A DNA stretch of 54,658 nt from Alphaproteobacteria bacterium (GCA_030432195.1 JAUIHE010000004.1:1-54658); one strand, 5' to 3'. Shown: positions 45,378-54,468, numbered from the stretch's first letter. Notes: a model not told the origin generated them from the letters alone. Numbers and translations: made by a program.

Positions 45378-47036
45378 CTAAAAATCCGTGGCCGCGCCGC
45401 CCGCTTCCACGCGCTTGGCGACGAAGGCATCTACCGCGTCACGGCAAGCTGGGTCCATGGCGGGTTCTTGGTAGTCCGCCAGAATTTGCTTATAGAGCGC
45501 GTTGGCTTTGTCGTAGGCGCTGGGGCTGCCCGCCTCGCTCCAGGTCTCAAAGTTGCGCCAATCAGAGATCAGCGGTTCATAAAAGGCCGTCTTATAGCGC
45601 GCTTGCGTATGGGCGGTGCCAAAGAAGTGGCCACCAGGGCCGACCTCAGCCATGGCGTCTAGCGCCATTTCGTCGTCGGTGATGGTCAGCGGCTCCAGGA
45701 AGGCGCTCACCATGTGCAATAGGTCGGCGTCCAGCACCATCTTTTCAAACCCGGCGTGCAGGCCGCCCTCCATCCAGCCCGCGCCGTGCATCAGGATATT
45801 GACCCCGCCTTGCACCGCGCCCCAGAGCGAAAAGACGCTCTCGTAGGCGGCTTGGGCGTCCAAGGTGTTGGCGGCGCAGACGTTCGATGATCGATAGGGT
45901 AGGCCGTACTTGCGCGCGAGCTGACCGCCCAACATGGCCGCCTTCATATATTCAGGCGTGCCAAAGGCGGGCGCGCCCGATTTCATATCAACGTTCGATG
46001 TAAAGCCGCCGTAGGCAAAGGGTGCTCCCGGATTGGCGAGCTGATGCACCACCAAGCCCGCCAAGACCTCGGCGTTTTGCTGGGTTACCGCGCCTGCGAT
46101 GGTGACGGGTGCCATGGCTCCGGCCAGCGTAAAGGGCGTCAGCACCACCAATTGCCCCTTGCGAGCCATCTCAATCACGCCGTTGAGCATGGGCATATCC
46201 AACTTCAGCGGGGAGTTGGAATTGATGATGGTGAAAATGCAGGGCGTCTTGGCGAAATCGGCCTCGCTGAGGCCGTGTGCCAAGCGCACAATCTCCATGG
46301 CGTCGGTGATGCGATCGTGACCCAGTGAATAGGCATTGGGCACCTTGTCGGTCATGACCATGATATCGCGAATGGCGTGCAAGTGGCGCACCGAGGCGTG
46401 CAGATCAACGGGCTCGACCGGATAGCCGCCCCAAAGATGCACCGAGTTCAGGCTCTGACCCAGGCGCAGAAAATCCTTGTAGTCCTGATAGTTGCCCGAG
46501 CGGCGGCCCCTGTCGCGGTCGAAGGCATTCGGGGCAGAGGCCACGGCGCAAAAGGCCGCCCAGTCGCCGCCGATCTTCAGCGAGTGGTCGGGATTGCGTG
46601 CATGCAAGGTGAGCTCGCTGGGCACGCTTGCCAGGGCTTGTTCCACCAGCGCGCGCGGAATGCGGATACGATCGCTGTCTGGGTCAAGCTCGGCTCCTGC
46701 GGCGCGAAGCAAGGACTTGGCCTCAGGATACAGAACGTCGAGGCCGATTTCTTCCAGCACGCGCAGGGAGGCTTGATGGATGGTCTCCAGCTGATCGTCG
46801 CAGACAATTGCGGTCGGCGCGAAGAGACGCCGGGGCTGTTTAAAGGGCCGCTGATTCAGTGTGGGGCCACTGCGCGCACCGGCTTGGCGGCGACCGCGTC
46901 GGGCAGGTCGGCTTCGGGTATCAGCGCCAAACTCATTTGCACTGGACTCATTTGCACTGGACTCATTTGCACTGGACTCATTTGCGCCGGACTCATTTGC
47001 GCCGGACTCATTCATGCGACTGGTCTGGTCAGACAT
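45378..47036 (-). CDS. MttB-family (trimethylamine methyltransferase-like) protein, non-pyrrolysine
   Basis: This 552-residue protein belongs to the MttB superfamily of corrinoid-dependent amine methyltransferases. It has HQASLRVLEEIGLDVLYPEAK, IRIPRALVEQALASVP, NSNSPLKLDMPML and GGVNILMHGAGWMEGGL. No in-frame TAG occurs, so there is no pyrrolysine; such homologues act on quaternary amines such as glycine betaine in some bacteria, but the substrate here is unknown. Residues 10-35 are an ESSAN/ESGAN pentapeptide repeat, followed by an Arg-rich stretch. ATG 47036 is chosen; GGTG lies close upstream. No cognate corrinoid protein is adjacent; cobB about 6 kb away could supply cobalamin, a weak link. 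Confidence 0.88.
   Translation of the reverse strand: MSDQTSRMNESGANESGANESSANESSANESSANEFGADTRSRPARRGRRQAGARSGPTLNQRPFKQPRRLFAPTAIVCDDQLETIHQASLRVLEEIGLDVLYPEAKSLLRAAGAELDPDSDRIRIPRALVEQALASVPSELTLHARNPDHSLKIGGDWAAFCAVASAPNAFDRDRGRRSGNYQDYKDFLRLGQSLNSVHLWGGYPVEPVDLHASVRHLHAIRDIMVMTDKVPNAYSLGHDRITDAMEIVRLAHGLSEADFAKTPCIFTIINSNSPLKLDMPMLNGVIEMARKGQLVVLTPFTLAGAMAPVTIAGAVTQQNAEVLAGLVVHQLANPGAPFAYGGFTSNVDMKSGAPAFGTPEYMKAAMLGGQLARKYGLPYRSSNVCAANTLDAQAAYESVFSLWGAVQGGVNILMHGAGWMEGGLHAGFEKMVLDADLLHMVSAFLEPLTITDDEMALDAMAEVGPGGHFFGTAHTQARYKTAFYEPLISDWRNFETWSEAGSPSAYDKANALYKQILADYQEPAMDPACRDAVDAFVAKRVEAGGAATDF
46931..47005. repeat. 15-bp minisatellite inside the MttB-family gene, five units
   Basis: ACTCATTTGCACTGG repeats at 46931, 46946 and 46961, and ACTCATTTGCGCCGG at 46976 and 46991, with a partial sixth unit. 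The 15-base unit keeps frame and on the minus strand encodes the pentapeptide ESSAN or ESGAN. Confidence 0.95.
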
Positions 47037-47196
47037 AGGCACCTCATTGCAGCTTTGCCTCAAGCCCTAGCCCATGACCAACGCGCCAGCTAGCCCACTT
47101 GGCCCGCAATATGTACTGTCTGCGCAGCCTCGCTGCCTGGAACCTGAGCAAGGGCTCATGGTTGAGCGGGGGGCTGCGCGGGAAAAGCGACGGTGG

Positions 47197-47832
47197 CTAC
47201 CACATAGATTCGGCGGCGCGCCCCGGCCACTCGGCGTCATAGGTGGCGCCGTCGAAATCGCCTTGGCTGATCTCTTTTAGCATGTCGCCAATGCTTGGCA
47301 GCTCTGGAGTGTGGGCTGCCTCTTGCCAAACCTGCGAGCGCATCAGCGCGCGGGCGCACTGCGGATAAACTTCTTGAATCTTAAAGACCAGTACCGAGCG
47401 CGGGAGTTTGCCCTTCTTTTCAAACCGAGCGCACAGATCGGGATCAAGGCTAACGAAGCCCTGACCATTGATGCGCATGACGGTTGTGCTGCCGGCCACG
47501 AAAAACATCAGGGATGCGCGCGGGTCTTGGACCAAATTTTGTAGGGTATCTATGCGGTTGTTGCCGCGCCAATCGGGCATTAGCAAGGTCCGCTCGTCCT
47601 GGATCGTTACCACGGGGCCCTCATCCCCGCGCGGGCTAGCATCGGTGCCGCCCGGGCTCACGGTGGACACGATGCACAGGCGCGACGCCTCGATCCAGCG
47701 CCGATAGCTGGGCGTCAGGACCGGCGTGACTTTGAGCAAGGAGGCGGGCGCGGGCGCCCCGTAGACGTCGGCCAATTCTTCAACATGGCGGACAAAGGGG
47801 CCCCTGGTGGGATCTGCGGATTGATCGCTCAT
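47197..47832 (-). CDS. PPOX-class (pyridoxamine-phosphate-oxidase-like) flavin-binding protein
   Basis: This 211-residue protein resembles the FMN-dependent PPOX-class family often annotated with MSMEG_1061. SYRRWIEASRLCIVSTVSPGGTDASPRGD, LLMPDWRGNNRIDTLQNLVQDPRASLMFFV and MRINGQGFV form a split-barrel flavin fold. C-terminal LPRSVLVFKIQEVYPQCARALMRS is also typical. It is distinct from PdxH, which is encoded elsewhere in the window. The ATG lies immediately after the radA stop (no gap), so the two may be co-transcribed. The substrate is unknown. Confidence 0.85.
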   Translation of the reverse strand: MSDQSADPTRGPFVRHVEELADVYGAPAPASLLKVTPVLTPSYRRWIEASRLCIVSTVSPGGTDASPRGDEGPVVTIQDERTLLMPDWRGNNRIDTLQNLVQDPRASLMFFVAGSTTVMRINGQGFVSLDPDLCARFEKKGKLPRSVLVFKIQEVYPQCARALMRSQVWQEAAHTPELPSIGDMLKEISQGDFDGATYDAEWPGRAAESMW

Positions 47833-49299
47833 CTAGCTCTCGTCATCTTGGGTCTCAAGCCCCGGCCCGCCGCGTTGGGTCGAACGCTTGGAAAAGTGCA
47901 TGACCAAATCCATCAGTTGGGCGAAAGGGTAGGTCTTGAGCCCTTTGGCCACCTTGGGCTTGACCGCTTTGCCCGACGCGCCCCGCAAGGGTGGCATCAG
48001 AGCGGCGGTAAAGCCGAGCTTGTCGGCCTCGCTCAAGCGGGCTTCGGCCTGGGCGACACTGCGCACTTCGCCCGACAGACCAACCTCGCCGAAGACCACG
48101 CAGGAGGCGGGCACGGGCACATCGGTAATCGAGGACAGCACGGCGGCGGCAACCGCCAAATCGGCGGCGGGTTCGGTGATCCGCAGGCCGCCCGCGACGT
48201 TCAAGAAGACATCTTTGTTCGCCAGAACCACGCCGCAGCGGGCTTCCAAAACCGCGAGCAGCATGGATAGGCGCGCTGAATCCCAGCCCACCACCGCCCG
48301 GCGAGGCTGGGCCAGCGGCGAATTGGCGACCAGGGCTTGGATCTCTACCAGCACCGGCCGTGTTCCCTCCATGCCCGCAAAGACCGCCGCGCCCGACACG
48401 TCTTCCTGGCGTTCGGCCAAAAACAACGCCGAGGGATTGGCGACTTCCTGCAAGCCCGCTTCGGCCATTTCAAAGACGCCGATCTCTGCGGCAGGGCCAA
48501 AACGGTTTTTAATCGCGCGTAGCAAGCGGAATTGATGGCCGCGATCGCCCTCAAAATACAGCACGGCATCGACCATATGTTCGACCACCTTGGGGCCGGC
48601 GATCATGCCCTCTTTGGTGACATGGCCGACCAATATCAGCGCAAAGCCCAGCTTTTTGGCTTGCGAGATCAGCTCTTGACTGGCTGCGCGCACCTGGCTG
48701 ACGGTGCCCGGTGCTGAATCCAGTGTATCCATATACAGCGTTTGGATGGAATCGATCACCACCACTTGCGGAATGGGCTCGACCTGCAGCGCTTCGACGA
48801 TGGCGCGCACCGACGTGCCGGTCGCCAAAGCAACGGGCGCGTCCGCCACGCCCAGGCGATCGGCGCGCAAACGGACCTGCTCGACGGCCTCTTCGCCCGA
48901 GATGTAGGCACAAGCCAGCCCGTCCCGCTCCGCATTGCCCACGGCCAGGGCAGCGCAGATTTGCAGCAAGAGCGTCGATTTTCCGATGCCTGGATCGCCG
49001 CCGATCAACAAGGCCGAGCCTGGCACCAGACCGCCGCCGGTTACGCGGTCGAACTCTTTGTTGCCGCTGACCATGCGAGGGGCGGCCTGAGATTGGCCCT
49101 TCAGGCCAGTAAAGCGAATGGAAGATCCGCCGATACCGCTGGCGCCACGGCTGCTACCCGCCAGCGAGCCTGGACGCGGCTTTTCGATCAATTCTTCGAC
49201 CAGCGTGTTCCATTCGTTGCAGGCTTCGCATTTGCCCGACCATTTCGGGCTGACGGCGCCACAAGATTGACAGACGTATTGCTTGTTCGCCTTGGCCAT
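47833..49299 (-). CDS. radA: DNA repair protein RadA
   Basis: RadA is a RecA-like ATPase that promotes branch migration in homologous recombination. The protein has 488 residues. The N-terminal zinc finger is CQSCGAVSPKWSGKCEAC (residues 9-26), followed by Walker A GGDPGIGKST around residue 100 and VVVIDSIQT (Walker B). The RadA-specific KNRFGPAAEIG motif comes next, and a Lon-like domain makes up the last 180 residues (ANKDVFLNVAGGLRITEPAADLA, CVVFGEVGLSGEVR). ATG 49299 begins right before the zinc finger; a longer frame runs back into mlaF. Only 10 bases separate it from mlaF. Confidence 0.96.
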   Translation of the reverse strand: MAKANKQYVCQSCGAVSPKWSGKCEACNEWNTLVEELIEKPRPGSLAGSSRGASGIGGSSIRFTGLKGQSQAAPRMVSGNKEFDRVTGGGLVPGSALLIGGDPGIGKSTLLLQICAALAVGNAERDGLACAYISGEEAVEQVRLRADRLGVADAPVALATGTSVRAIVEALQVEPIPQVVVIDSIQTLYMDTLDSAPGTVSQVRAASQELISQAKKLGFALILVGHVTKEGMIAGPKVVEHMVDAVLYFEGDRGHQFRLLRAIKNRFGPAAEIGVFEMAEAGLQEVANPSALFLAERQEDVSGAAVFAGMEGTRPVLVEIQALVANSPLAQPRRAVVGWDSARLSMLLAVLEARCGVVLANKDVFLNVAGGLRITEPAADLAVAAAVLSSITDVPVPASCVVFGEVGLSGEVRSVAQAEARLSEADKLGFTAALMPPLRGASGKAVKPKVAKGLKTYPFAQLMDLVMHFSKRSTQRGGPGLETQDDES

Positions 49300-49309
49300 G
49301 CGGCTGTTC

Positions 49310-50068
49310 CTAAACGTGGGTTTGGCTGACCGCGCGACGGTAGGCCACCACAGCTGAATTGTCGGTGGTGGCGAAATCGGCCGGGGCGCCGTCCCAAGCG
49401 ATACGGCCATCGGCCAGCAGCACGAGGCGGTCGGCAATGCGTTGGGCGCTGGCAAGATCGTGGGTGATGGTTAGGCAGGTCATGTTGAACTGATCGACCA
49501 GGCGGCGAATCAGCGTGTCAATGACCAAGCCCGAGACCGGATCTAGGCCGGTGGTGGGCTCATCGCACAGCAAAATTTCAGGGCGAGTCGATACCGCACG
49601 CGCCAGAGCCACACGCTTGGCCATGCCGCCGGACAAATCCCGCGGATACTTGTCGGCCACATCAGCAGCCAGATCGACTTGTTCCAGCAGGTAGATCGCG
49701 AACTCACGGGCTTGGCGCGCATTCCAGCCTTCGACATCGCGCAGGCTGAAGGTGATGTTCTCCCAGACCTTCATCGAATCGAACAGAGCGCCTTGCTGGA
49801 ACAACACGCCAATGCTCTCCATCAAAGCGCGGTCGGGCTTGCGCCCTTTGACCAAGACTTGACCGCGATCCGGGTGCAAAGCGCCGGTGATGTGCTTGAG
49901 CATAACCGACTTGCCGGAACCCGAGCGCCCCAAGATGACGATCGACTGGCGCTTGGGGATCGCCAAATTGAGATCGCTCAGAACGCTGCGACCGTTGAAG
50001 GCTTTGCTAACATTGATGAACTGGATTTCCAGCTCTTGTGCGCTGGCCTGGGGGGTGGGATCTGTCAT
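49310..50068 (-). CDS. mlaF: Phospholipid transport ABC ATPase MlaF
   Basis: MlaF is the ATPase of the MlaFEDB complex that moves phospholipids between inner and outer membrane. The product has 252 residues. It has Walker A LGRSGSGKSV, Q-loop VLFQQGALFDSMKVWENI, signature LSGGMAKRVALARA, Walker B LLCDEPTTGLDP and ITHDLASA. FQQGALFDSMKVWENI and GMAKRVALARA are typical of the Mla family. ATG 50068 is preferred over an upstream codon in the same frame. mlaE lies just upstream (136 bases), but genes for MlaD, MlaB and MlaC do not follow; the next gene is radA. Confidence 0.92.
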   Translation of the reverse strand: MTDPTPQASAQELEIQFINVSKAFNGRSVLSDLNLAIPKRQSIVILGRSGSGKSVMLKHITGALHPDRGQVLVKGRKPDRALMESIGVLFQQGALFDSMKVWENITFSLRDVEGWNARQAREFAIYLLEQVDLAADVADKYPRDLSGGMAKRVALARAVSTRPEILLCDEPTTGLDPVSGLVIDTLIRRLVDQFNMTCLTITHDLASAQRIADRLVLLADGRIAWDGAPADFATTDNSAVVAYRRAVSQTHV

Positions 50069-50204
50069 GCTGTGTTTCCGACGCTCGTGCTTGCCGTTCG
50101 TTATAGCGCAGCTTGGCGGCAGGTAAAGCAAAGGCCCAGCTATACACGCGGCTAGAGGCCGTGCGAATAATCGCGCGCTGGGGCAACAAGCGTGGCGCCG
50201 TCGC

Positions 50205-51023
50205 CTAGCGGTTAAAGAAGGCTTCGGTAATCAGATAGTTGGAGACCAAGATCAAAATAGCCGACAGCACAACGGCGCTGGTGGTGGCGCGGCCCACGCC
50301 CTGGGCGCCAGAGCTGGCGTAATAGCCCTTGTAGGCCCCGACCACGGTGACAATAAAGCCGAAGACCGCGGCTTTGACCAAGCCCGATACCACGTCGTAG
50401 AACTCAAGGAACTCAAAGGTAGCGTTGAGATAGCTGGCCGAATTGAAGCCCAGGCGATAGACCGCCACCATATAGCCCCCCATAACGCCGATGGTGTCGG
50501 CGACCAAAACCAAAATCGGCATGGCGATGACACCCGCGATCAGGCGCGGCACCACCAGGTAGGAAATGGGGTCTTTGATCATCGCCTGCATGGCTTCAAT
50601 CTGATCGGACACACGCATGGTGCCCAGCTCTGCTGCGATGGCCGCTCCGACTCGTCCAGCGATCATCAGGCCGGCCAACACCGGACCGAGTTCGCGCGTT
50701 AAGGACACCACCACGACTTGCGGAATGGCGGACTCCGCTGAGATGCGCGCAAAGCCCGTGTAGGACTGCAGCACCAAGACCATACCGCTAAAGATGGCGG
50801 TCAGGCCCACAACCGGGAGCGATAGCAGCGCCAGATCGAGGCAGGCGCTCAGGATTCGGCGCGGGCGATAAGGCGGTGTGAGGGTCTGGCTGATGGCCAT
50901 GCTCATGAAGAGGGTGAAATGCCCAATGGCACCCAAGAACCCCAAACTGCGATAACCGATCCAACCGACAAAGCCCAGCACGCTCATCTTCCCCTTGTTC
51001 GCGGCCCGACTTTGCGGACCCAT
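50205..51023 (-). CDS. mlaE: Phospholipid transport ABC permease MlaE
   Basis: MlaE is the membrane subunit of the Mla phospholipid transporter. The 272-residue protein has five predicted helices and the conserved LTRELGPVLAGLMIAGRVGAAIAAELGTMRVSDQIEA in the middle, with PRLIAGVIAMPILVLVADTIGVMGG following. ATG 51023 is 9 bases after the alr stop; a second Met at 50987 has GGGGAAG directly ahead and might be the real start. The gene sits between alr and mlaF on the minus strand. Confidence 0.94.
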   Translation of the reverse strand: MGPQSRAANKGKMSVLGFVGWIGYRSLGFLGAIGHFTLFMSMAISQTLTPPYRPRRILSACLDLALLSLPVVGLTAIFSGMVLVLQSYTGFARISAESAIPQVVVVSLTRELGPVLAGLMIAGRVGAAIAAELGTMRVSDQIEAMQAMIKDPISYLVVPRLIAGVIAMPILVLVADTIGVMGGYMVAVYRLGFNSASYLNATFEFLEFYDVVSGLVKAAVFGFIVTVVGAYKGYYASSGAQGVGRATTSAVVLSAILILVSNYLITEAFFNR

Positions 51024-51032
51024 GACCCTGAT

Positions 51033-52121
51033 TTATGCTGCCTCATAGCGTCGTTCATAGCGCGCGCCTAGTGAGGTCAGGATATCATAGGCGATGGTAT
51101 GGGCGCTTTGCGCCAACAGATCAACGGATTGTTGCGGCCCTAACAGCTCCAAATAGTCCCCAACCTGCGGCAACGGGCCTTGGCTTGGATCAAGCGCGCT
51201 TAGGTCGATGGTGACCAGGTCCATCGAGACACGGCCGACTATTGGGAGCGCATGTCCCCGCCAATACAGGTGACCCCTATTGGAATGGTGGCGCGAGAAA
51301 CCGTCGGCATAGCCGAGCGGAATGGTGGCAATCCGGCTTGGCCGTTCGCTGGTCCAGGTGGCATTATAGCCGACCGGGCGCCCGCTGGGCAGTTCGCGGA
51401 TTTGCAGGATTGGGCAATCCAGGCGCACGACCGCGCGCATCGGGTTTGACTGGTTGGGCGTCGGATTAGCGCCATAGAGCGCTACGCCCGGCCGCAGCTG
51501 ATCGAAATGGTAGTCCGGTCCCAGAAAAATGCCGCTGGAGTTTGCAAAGCTCACGGGTCGCTCCAGAGCGCTGGCCAAGGACCGCATCTGTGTGCACTGG
51601 TCCGCATTGCTGGGGTTTTCGGGCTCTTCGGCGCTGGCCAAGTGGGACATGAGAAAGGGCCGGTCAAGGGCTTGCAGCAGGTCCGGGCGTTCCAGCAGTT
51701 CGGCTTGCTCGCGATCGTCCAAACCCAGGCGCGCCATGCCGGTGTCCAGATGCAAATTGGCGGGCGCGGGCGCGGGCAAGGCACCCCAGGCTTTGAGCTG
51801 GTCCAGGCTGTTGAGGACCGGGCGCAAGCGGGCTTCCAAAAAAGCGCGAGGCTCGGCAACCAACCCGTTGAGAACCGCAATCTCTGCATCGGGCAAAATA
51901 TCGCGAAGCCTCAAGGCTTCTTCAAAGTGAGCCACGTAGAAAAAGCGGGCTCCAGCCTGCCAGAGCGCGCGCGCGACAGGGGCAATGCCCAAGCCATAGC
52001 CGTCTGCCTTGACGACGGCAGCGCACGGCACGTGAGGGGCCTCGGCTTGCAGTTGCTGCCAGTTGGCGCCCAAGGCTTGGGTGTTAATGGTCAGGACGGA
52101 ACGCAGGGATGAAGTGGTCAT
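51033..52121 (-). CDS. alr: Alanine racemase
   Basis: Alanine racemase makes D-alanine for peptidoglycan, using PLP. The 362-residue product has the PLP-binding Lys in CAAVVKADGYGLG (about residues 33-45), HLDTGMARLGL, LRPGVALYGANP and the C-terminal IPLGYADGFSR and GRVSMDLVTIDL, which contains residues of the second active-site domain. VGDYLELLG and YDILTSLGARYERRY close the chain. It needs PLP, as made by the pdxJ/pdxA/pdxH products of this window. The ATG has no strong Shine-Dalgarno match. Confidence 0.95.
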   Translation of the reverse strand: MTTSSLRSVLTINTQALGANWQQLQAEAPHVPCAAVVKADGYGLGIAPVARALWQAGARFFYVAHFEEALRLRDILPDAEIAVLNGLVAEPRAFLEARLRPVLNSLDQLKAWGALPAPAPANLHLDTGMARLGLDDREQAELLERPDLLQALDRPFLMSHLASAEEPENPSNADQCTQMRSLASALERPVSFANSSGIFLGPDYHFDQLRPGVALYGANPTPNQSNPMRAVVRLDCPILQIRELPSGRPVGYNATWTSERPSRIATIPLGYADGFSRHHSNRGHLYWRGHALPIVGRVSMDLVTIDLSALDPSQGPLPQVGDYLELLGPQQSVDLLAQSAHTIAYDILTSLGARYERRYEAA

Positions 52122-52449
52122 GCCGGCTGTTTAGCGCAAGATTCTGGCTGTGAATAGCGATCCGGCCTTGGCCGAATGATCGCAGGTTTTGCATCGGGTC
52201 TGTTGGTCCGAGGGGCAGTGCAACAAATAGCGGGCGCAAAAAATAGCAGGCACAAAAAAACACAGGGCGCCTGCCCCCTCCAAGCCCCTAACAAGGAAGG
52301 TTCATGCACCCTGTGCTGTTCAATACCGTCGCGCGGCCAGCCTTGCTTGCCGTTGGCAAGCGCAGCACCGGCCCCGAATATAGGCCCGCTGCGCGGCAGA
52401 TATCCTAAGCGGCCGATCCATACCGGATCAAAGGCCGCGAAATTGCTGT
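52122..52449. other. Intergenic region upstream of alr, no gene seen
   Basis: No gene is seen in these 328 bases. Imperfect direct repeats near AAAAAATAGCAGGCACAAAAAA (52238-52260) are the most AT-rich part. No clear promoter or terminator can be assigned. Confidence 0.4.
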
Positions 52450-52668
52450 TTAAGCTTGGTTGGCCTTGCGGTGGTCTTCAACGAAGCAATCCATCGCTTC
52501 GGCGGCGCAGGCGATCAGGTGGCCAGGGAAGACATAGCCGTTACGCAGGGCTTCTTCTTGCAAGTACTCCAAGCAAGCGCGGAAAGATTCGGGGCTCGAT
52601 TGTTCGAATTGCCCGCCAAACTCGTCACGGTCGTGGAATTCGCGCTCGTCAGAAAAATCAAATGGCAT
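52450..52668 (-). CDS. Small conserved-looking protein of unknown function (72 aa)
   Basis: I do not recognise this 72-residue protein. It is acidic, starts MPFDFSDEREFHDRDEFGGQFE and has a helical second half (SFRACLEYLQEEALRNGYVF, HLIACAAEAMDCFVEDHRKA). No signal peptide or membrane segment is visible. The ATG is preceded by AAAAGAGACATT, a weak ribosome binding site. It has a normal codon pattern for the window, no gene overlaps it, and it stands alone between alr and cobB. Confidence 0.55.
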   Translation of the reverse strand: MPFDFSDEREFHDRDEFGGQFEQSSPESFRACLEYLQEEALRNGYVFPGHLIACAAEAMDCFVEDHRKANQA

Positions 52669-52990
52669 GGTTAATGTCTCTTTTATCTATGCATTTTTGC
52701 TAAAATCTTTGTCATCGAAAGCGCCTTGAAATAAGGGACGCTTCACCCTGAGGACAAAATGGATACTACGCCATTTGCCCGGTCGGTTCAATCGGCCGCA
52801 AGCCGGAAAGTGCCTTTCAAATAGGGGTTTGTTGGGGCCGTCGCCTTGGTGTCATCGCAGTTGGTCCTATTCTCGCCACAGCCCGGCACAAGCGGCCTTT
52901 AACTGGCCCCCGATCACGCCTTCTTGAGCGCAGTCGGTCTTGGTTGGGGCTTTCCTAGGTGCGCCTTAAGCGGGAAAAGGGCTGTTAAAA
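52669..52990. other. Intergenic region between the 72-aa gene and cobB
   Basis: These 322 bases hold no firm gene. A 21-codon frame at 52759-52824 (+) begins with ATG after GAGGACAAA, a fair ribosome binding site, but it is too short to judge. Just upstream of the 72-aa gene the sequence is AT-rich (TTTTAGCAAAAATGCATAGATAAAA on the minus strand), as expected of its promoter. Confidence 0.4.
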
Positions 52991-54325
52991 TCAGGGGTGC
53001 GAATCAACTAGATGGAGATATGAGCCAAAAACCTGGCCCCTTATCTGGCCAGCTGGCCCCAAATCTTGGCCTTGTGCATCTTGGCAGGTCCATAGCGGCT
53101 CAAGGTTCTGGTCGAGTGGATCTTGCACAGAATAGTGAAATTCGTGGCCGCGGAAGGCTTGACCGCTTTTGCCCAGCGGGCAATCGTGTGCCAGGCGCAT
53201 CGCGCGATAGCCCAAATGGCGTTGCGGCCGGTCAAAGCGTGTTGTGTGATCCAACAACCCCGCCATGGGCCAAGAATGGCCGTTAGCATCGACCAAGGCG
53301 CGGCCCAAACTCATGTAGCCGCCGCACTCGCCATACACCGCGCCGCCTTGCTTGACCAGGTGGTGCAGGCTGGCCCACCAGGTTGCCGCCTGGCTCAGCT
53401 GTTGGGCGTGGAGCTCTGGATAGCCGCCCGGCAAGAAGACCGCATCAACGCCACTCGGCAGGGCCTCACCGGCCAGGGGAGATATAAATGAAAGCTGGGC
53501 GCCTTGCGCGCGCCAGTCGGCCACCATATGCGGATATATAAAGCTGAAAGCAGCATCGCGCGCGACGGCGATATGACGCCCAAGAGCGGGCAAGCGTCGC
53601 TGGGGCGAAACGGCCACCGGGGGCTTTGGACGCTTATGGGCACGGGCCAGCGCTGATAGCGCCGCAGGAAGGCCCGCCGCCTCGACCCAATCGGCCAGCG
53701 CGTCGAGCTTGCGGTCCAACTCTGGCGTATCGCCCGCCTGGACAAGGCCCAAATGACGCGACGGCAAATGCAAGTCTTTTTGGCGCGGCAGGCAGGCCAA
53801 GATCGGCAGATCGAGCGGCTCCAGCGCGTCGGCCAGCAGCGCTCCGTGTCGCTGGGAGGCCACCTTATTCAAGATCACGCCTGCCAGGTTGAGGCCGGGA
53901 TCAAAGCTGTGAAAGCCGTGGACCAGCGCCGCGATCGAGCCTGCCATACCGCTGGTGTCCACAACCAAGACGACGGGCAAGCCCAGGTGCTTGGCAAGGC
54001 TCGCAGTGCTGGCGCTGCCGTCGCCAGCGCCGTCGAACAGGCCCATCGCACTCTCGATCAGGGTTAGATCGCATTCTGCCTGCACATCGGCGAGTTGATG
54101 GATCAGGCGCGCCTCGGGCATGGCCCAGGGGTCCAGCGTTTGGCTGGCTTGCCCGCAAGCGGCTTGGTGAAAGGCCGGATCAATGTAGTCGGGCCCGATT
54201 TTGGCGGCCTTTACCCGCAATGCAGGGCCGCTACGTCGGCTGAGCGCGCGCAGCAAGCCCAGCGTGACCGAAGTCTTGCCGCTGTGGCTGGAAGGGGCAG
54301 CGAGGATAAAGGCGGGCGTTGTCAT
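52991..54325 (-). CDS. cobB: Cobyrinate a,c-diamide synthase
   Basis: CobB amidates the a and c side chains of (hydrogeno)cobyrinate using glutamine and ATP in cobalamin synthesis. The protein has 444 residues. The N-terminal ATPase domain has FILAAPSSHSGKTSVTLGLL, KIGPDYIDPAFH and ESAMGLFDGAG. A glutamine amidotransferase domain (from about 240) has DAVFLPGGYPELHA, GGAVYGECGGYMSLG with the catalytic Cys in YGECGGY, and GHEFHYS. No other cob gene is in the window; the nearest possible consumer is the MttB-like protein. No cobalamin riboswitch was recognised upstream. Confidence 0.95.
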   Translation of the reverse strand: MTTPAFILAAPSSHSGKTSVTLGLLRALSRRSGPALRVKAAKIGPDYIDPAFHQAACGQASQTLDPWAMPEARLIHQLADVQAECDLTLIESAMGLFDGAGDGSASTASLAKHLGLPVVLVVDTSGMAGSIAALVHGFHSFDPGLNLAGVILNKVASQRHGALLADALEPLDLPILACLPRQKDLHLPSRHLGLVQAGDTPELDRKLDALADWVEAAGLPAALSALARAHKRPKPPVAVSPQRRLPALGRHIAVARDAAFSFIYPHMVADWRAQGAQLSFISPLAGEALPSGVDAVFLPGGYPELHAQQLSQAATWWASLHHLVKQGGAVYGECGGYMSLGRALVDANGHSWPMAGLLDHTTRFDRPQRHLGYRAMRLAHDCPLGKSGQAFRGHEFHYSVQDPLDQNLEPLWTCQDAQGQDLGPAGQIRGQVFGSYLHLVDSHP

Positions 54326-54420
54326 GGCCTCAGATCAAGCGCGGGCGGGCGCTTCTGGCAAGGCTTTTATTGCTGTCTGTTTGAGAAGCGGCAAACAAAC
54401 GCCGGAGCCTTGGCCCGATA

Positions 54421-54459
54421 GCGGTTGAAGGCAGTGGTTGAAGGCAGCGGTTGAAGGCT
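54421..54459. repeat. 13-bp tandem repeat, three units
   Basis: GCGGTTGAAGGCA, GTGGTTGAAGGCA and GCGGTTGAAGGCT follow each other directly between the cupin gene end and cobB. Confidence 0.85.
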
Positions 54460-54468
54460 GCCAGTGGC

